NCBI GenBank assembly: GCA_016293535.1
Contig: JAEDEB010000074.1
Span: 1-9,184, forward strand
Length of the DNA stretch: 9,184 nucleotides
Direction of reading: 5' to 3'
Source: Bacteroidales bacterium
Lineage (GTDB): Bacteria; Bacteroidota; Bacteroidia; Bacteroidales; UBA932
The position numbers and the translations under genes are program-made. The first letter of the stretch is position 1. Each line of letters begins with the position of its first letter. Below, in pieces: positions 7,660-9,184 of the stretch. The notes beneath the pieces are model-generated. The model saw only the letters and a program-made list of their open reading frames with translations, searched no databases and was not told the DNA's origin.

Positions 7660-7687
7660 ATTCATATAAGATGTAACTTGATTCATA
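7660..7687 (+). promoter_or_regulatory. Direct repeat ATTCATA on a 21-bp period, candidate AraC-type operator
   Basis: ATTCATA occurs at 7660-7666 and again at 7681-7687, start to start exactly 21 bp or two helical turns. AraC-family proteins commonly bind two direct half-sites with this period. The downstream copy ends 21 bp before the -7 element at 7709, where an activator replacing a missing -33 element would sit. The identity is only 7 bp and barely extends beyond it, so chance remains possible. Confidence 0.35.
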
Positions 7688-7708
7688 ACCGGACATCGCT
7701 CCCGCGTC

Positions 7709-7717
7709 TAACTTTGC
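7709..7717 (+). promoter_or_regulatory. Bacteroides-type -7 promoter element for the lipoprotein operon
   Basis: TAACTTTGC is an exact match to TAnnTTTGY, 45 bp before the ATG at 7763. A TTG at 7678-7680 is 28 bp away, too far for the usual 19-21 bp spacing to a -33 element, so the promoter looks activator-dependent. The expected start near 7723 gives an A/T-rich leader of about 40 nt without a Shine-Dalgarno, typical of this phylum. No terminator-like hairpin was seen between the preceding stop and this element. Confidence 0.6.
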
Positions 7718-7762
7718 CCGTGGATATTCAAGCTGAAGTTCTTTATTTATTCCTTATAAATT

Positions 7763-8779
7763 ATGAAAAAGCTTTTATTCTTCATAATGACTCTTGGAGT
7801 CGTTATGACAGCGTGCAAAAAAGAAGAAACTAAAAATGTGAGCCTTGAGGGCAATCAATGGATCTCAGAGGTGTTTGAAGCTGAGGGGGATTTACCGGCC
7901 GGAAAGTATCTGTATGATATTGGAGCAAAATCCGGTGCGGGTAAAATGACTGCGGTTCTTGTGGCAACGGAAAGCAATTCTGCTTTTGACGAGGGTGACC
8001 TCATAAAGATTTACAGTGGAGATTACACTTATGACCCTTCCACAAGGGTACTCTATTCTGGTGTAGATGCTGTGCGGGTTGAATATTTGTCAAGCAAGAA
8101 GATTCGATTCTGCAATACCTACGATGGCAGTCCCTTGATGGTTCTCAGCCTTGTCGACGGAAGGCAGCATCAGATAAATGGCGCTGTGGAATTCGAACCG
8201 GAGCCTGAAGAGTTTGAAATCACTCCTTCAAAGGAGGCCGACTGGGCTGGCGGTTCCATTACGTTCAGCTCGGACAGAACTATCGAGAGTCTGACATACG
8301 AAGTTGTGACAGAAGGACTCACCGAGCAGGATATCTGCAAGACCAGTCTTACCGGCAATACTCTCACTCTTGGCCAGTATGTCGGAGAGGGCGCAGCATT
8401 GGCAGATTGCGAGATCAAGGTTAAAGCGACTGATGAAGATGGTAATGAAGCGGAGTGCACCGTAACTTCAAAGTCTTGGAGACCAGCTGTTTACACGAAA
8501 AACAAAGAAGACATTTTTACCGAAGACAATTTGGAGGAAGGATGGTCTCAAGGCCAGGAATGCTGGCTTGGAGCGCTGTGTGCAGATGGAGAGATTCCGT
8601 ACGATAGTGAGACTAGCTCCTTCAGTGGAATCAGCTATACGGTGCCTTTTTTCATGTCGGCATTCGGCAGCAAGTACAATAAGGTCGGCTATGATACCCC
8701 TTTGCGCATTGTTGAAGGAACAATCACTTACACCTATGGCGCACTCTCTTTTGAACTGCTTATAGAAATCTACCGCTAA
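7763..8779 (+). CDS. Lipoprotein of unrecognised family, probable envelope or surface protein
   Basis: 338 residues from ATG 7763. The start MKKLLFFIMTLGVVMTAC is a lipoprotein signal with C18 as the lipidated residue; the next residues KKEE are charged, with an acidic pair, compatible with surface export in Bacteroidota, although this cannot be decided by eye. Residues about 25-135 look like a beta-rich domain starting NQWISEVFEAEG. An acidic EPEPEEFEI linker (about 145-152) leads to an Ig-like beta segment (about 150-235, SITFSSDRTIESLTYEV and a TDEDGNEAECTV strand), then a C-terminal beta domain rich in aromatic residues ending LSFELLIEIYR. I recognise no family. Its stop is followed after only 2 nt by the next lipoprotein start, so the two are almost certainly co-transcribed from the promoter at 7709. 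Its sequence looks more A/T-rich than the kinase gene upstream, by eye only. Function not assignable; ligand binding or assembly of a surface structure are possibilities. Confidence 0.87.
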   Translation: MKKLLFFIMTLGVVMTACKKEETKNVSLEGNQWISEVFEAEGDLPAGKYLYDIGAKSGAGKMTAVLVATESNSAFDEGDLIKIYSGDYTYDPSTRVLYSGVDAVRVEYLSSKKIRFCNTYDGSPLMVLSLVDGRQHQINGAVEFEPEPEEFEITPSKEADWAGGSITFSSDRTIESLTYEVVTEGLTEQDICKTSLTGNTLTLGQYVGEGAALADCEIKVKATDEDGNEAECTVTSKSWRPAVYTKNKEDIFTEDNLEEGWSQGQECWLGALCADGEIPYDSETSSFSGISYTVPFFMSAFGSKYNKVGYDTPLRIVEGTITYTYGALSFELLIEIYR

Positions 8780-8781
8780 CC

Positions 8782-9184
8782 ATGACTGTACGTAGATTAT
8801 TGTCATCTGTTCCGATTCTGCTCGTTTTCCTTCTTGCAGGATTTGGATCCGTCTCCTGCGTGAAGGAGGCTGAAGGCATTACCGAGATTGTTTTCACGAA
8901 CGTAAGATCCGGGAAAATAAGCCTTTCCATGGGACAGGAGTTCCAGGTGAAGTATATGGTAATGCCGGAGCATTTGCAGGAAACAGCCGATATTATATGG
9001 GAAACTTCTGACAAGAAGGTTGCCAAGGTCAGAAAAGGGGCCATTGAGGCAGAAGGCCCAGGTGAAGCTGTCATTACTGCCTCGTCTGGCAATGCGAAGG
9101 CAAGCATCATTGTGACGGTGAAAGCCATCCAGGTGGAAGACCTTGATTTTCCATCCAAGGCTATCGAGGTCTACCGGGACGCCA
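8782..9184 (+). CDS. Lipoprotein with N-terminal Big_2-like (bacterial Ig) domain, 3'-truncated by window edge
   Basis: ATG at 8782, 2 nt after the preceding stop; 134 codons are readable and the frame is open at the edge. The N-terminus has two arginines, a long hydrophobic core (about 9-22) and GSVSC, with C26 as the probable lipidated cysteine. Residues about 45-113 have the Big_2 pattern: ISLSMGQEFQVKYMVMPE, IIWETSD (W73), VAKV, then GAIEAEGPGEAVITA and a closing IIVTV strand. This is the fold of bacterial Ig-like adhesin and surface-protein repeats. Residues from about 114 (AIQVEDLDF) look like the start of a second domain. Inferred role: envelope protein working with the preceding lipoprotein, with Big_2 acting as a spacer or binding module; the functional C-terminus lies outside the window. 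No Shine-Dalgarno; translational coupling to the gene before is likely from the spacing. Confidence 0.85.
   Translation, partial: MTVRRLLSSVPILLVFLLAGFGSVSCVKEAEGITEIVFTNVRSGKISLSMGQEFQVKYMVMPEHLQETADIIWETSDKKVAKVRKGAIEAEGPGEAVITASSGNAKASIIVTVKAIQVEDLDFPSKAIEVYRDA

Noticed and set aside
7637..7738. 12-bp near-identical direct repeat (TTSAAGCTGAAG at 7637-7648 and 7727-7738)
   Set aside because: The first copy overlaps the kinase stop codon and the copies are 90 bp apart with the second inside the expected leader. With one mismatch this is compatible with chance, so it was not called an operator.

Overview
The window reads as chromosomal DNA of a Bacteroidota bacterium, most likely order Bacteroidales. 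The reasons are two perfect copies of the Bacteroides-type -7 promoter element (TAnnTTTGY), start sites mostly without a Shine-Dalgarno sequence, a hybrid histidine kinase fused to a receiver and an AraC-type DNA-binding domain, a membrane-tethered TPR-LuxR regulator, and consecutive lipoprotein genes. Genus cannot be fixed by eye. There are no tRNAs, rRNAs, CRISPR arrays, insertion sequences or phage genes, and no gene-free stretch over 300 bases.

Left part (1-3106, minus strand): a two-gene unit transcribed leftwards. hypB, a GTPase for nickel insertion, comes first. It is followed 32 bp later by a large iron-sulfur flavoprotein that continues off the left edge. The flavoprotein joins a cysteine-rich N-terminal region, a ferredoxin-type CxxCxxCxxxCP motif and a GltD-like module with FAD and NAD(P) Rossmann motifs. 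The pair suggests a redox or hydrogenase locus extending to the left, but no hydrogenase subunit lies inside the window.

Middle part (3107-7640, plus strand): divergent from hypB are two neighbouring sensors. The first is a one-component regulator (signal peptide, periplasmic TPRs, one membrane helix, cytoplasmic LuxR helix-turn-helix). It lacks an ATG start that would keep its signal peptide and probably uses TTG. The second is a 938-residue hybrid two-component system (lipobox-like N-terminus, TPRs, membrane helix, histidine kinase, receiver, AraC domain). A probable terminator separates them. Their juxtamembrane segments look related, so one ancestral type of TPR sensor appears to feed two different outputs.

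Right part (7641-9184, plus strand): a promoter region with an exact -7 element and, just upstream, a 7-bp direct repeat on a 21-bp period leads into two almost abutting lipoprotein genes. The first has no recognised family. The second begins with a Big_2-like Ig domain and runs off the right edge. A reasonable model is that the hybrid sensor (and perhaps the LuxR-type regulator) controls this envelope-protein operon. That is inference from order and promoter layout, not shown directly.
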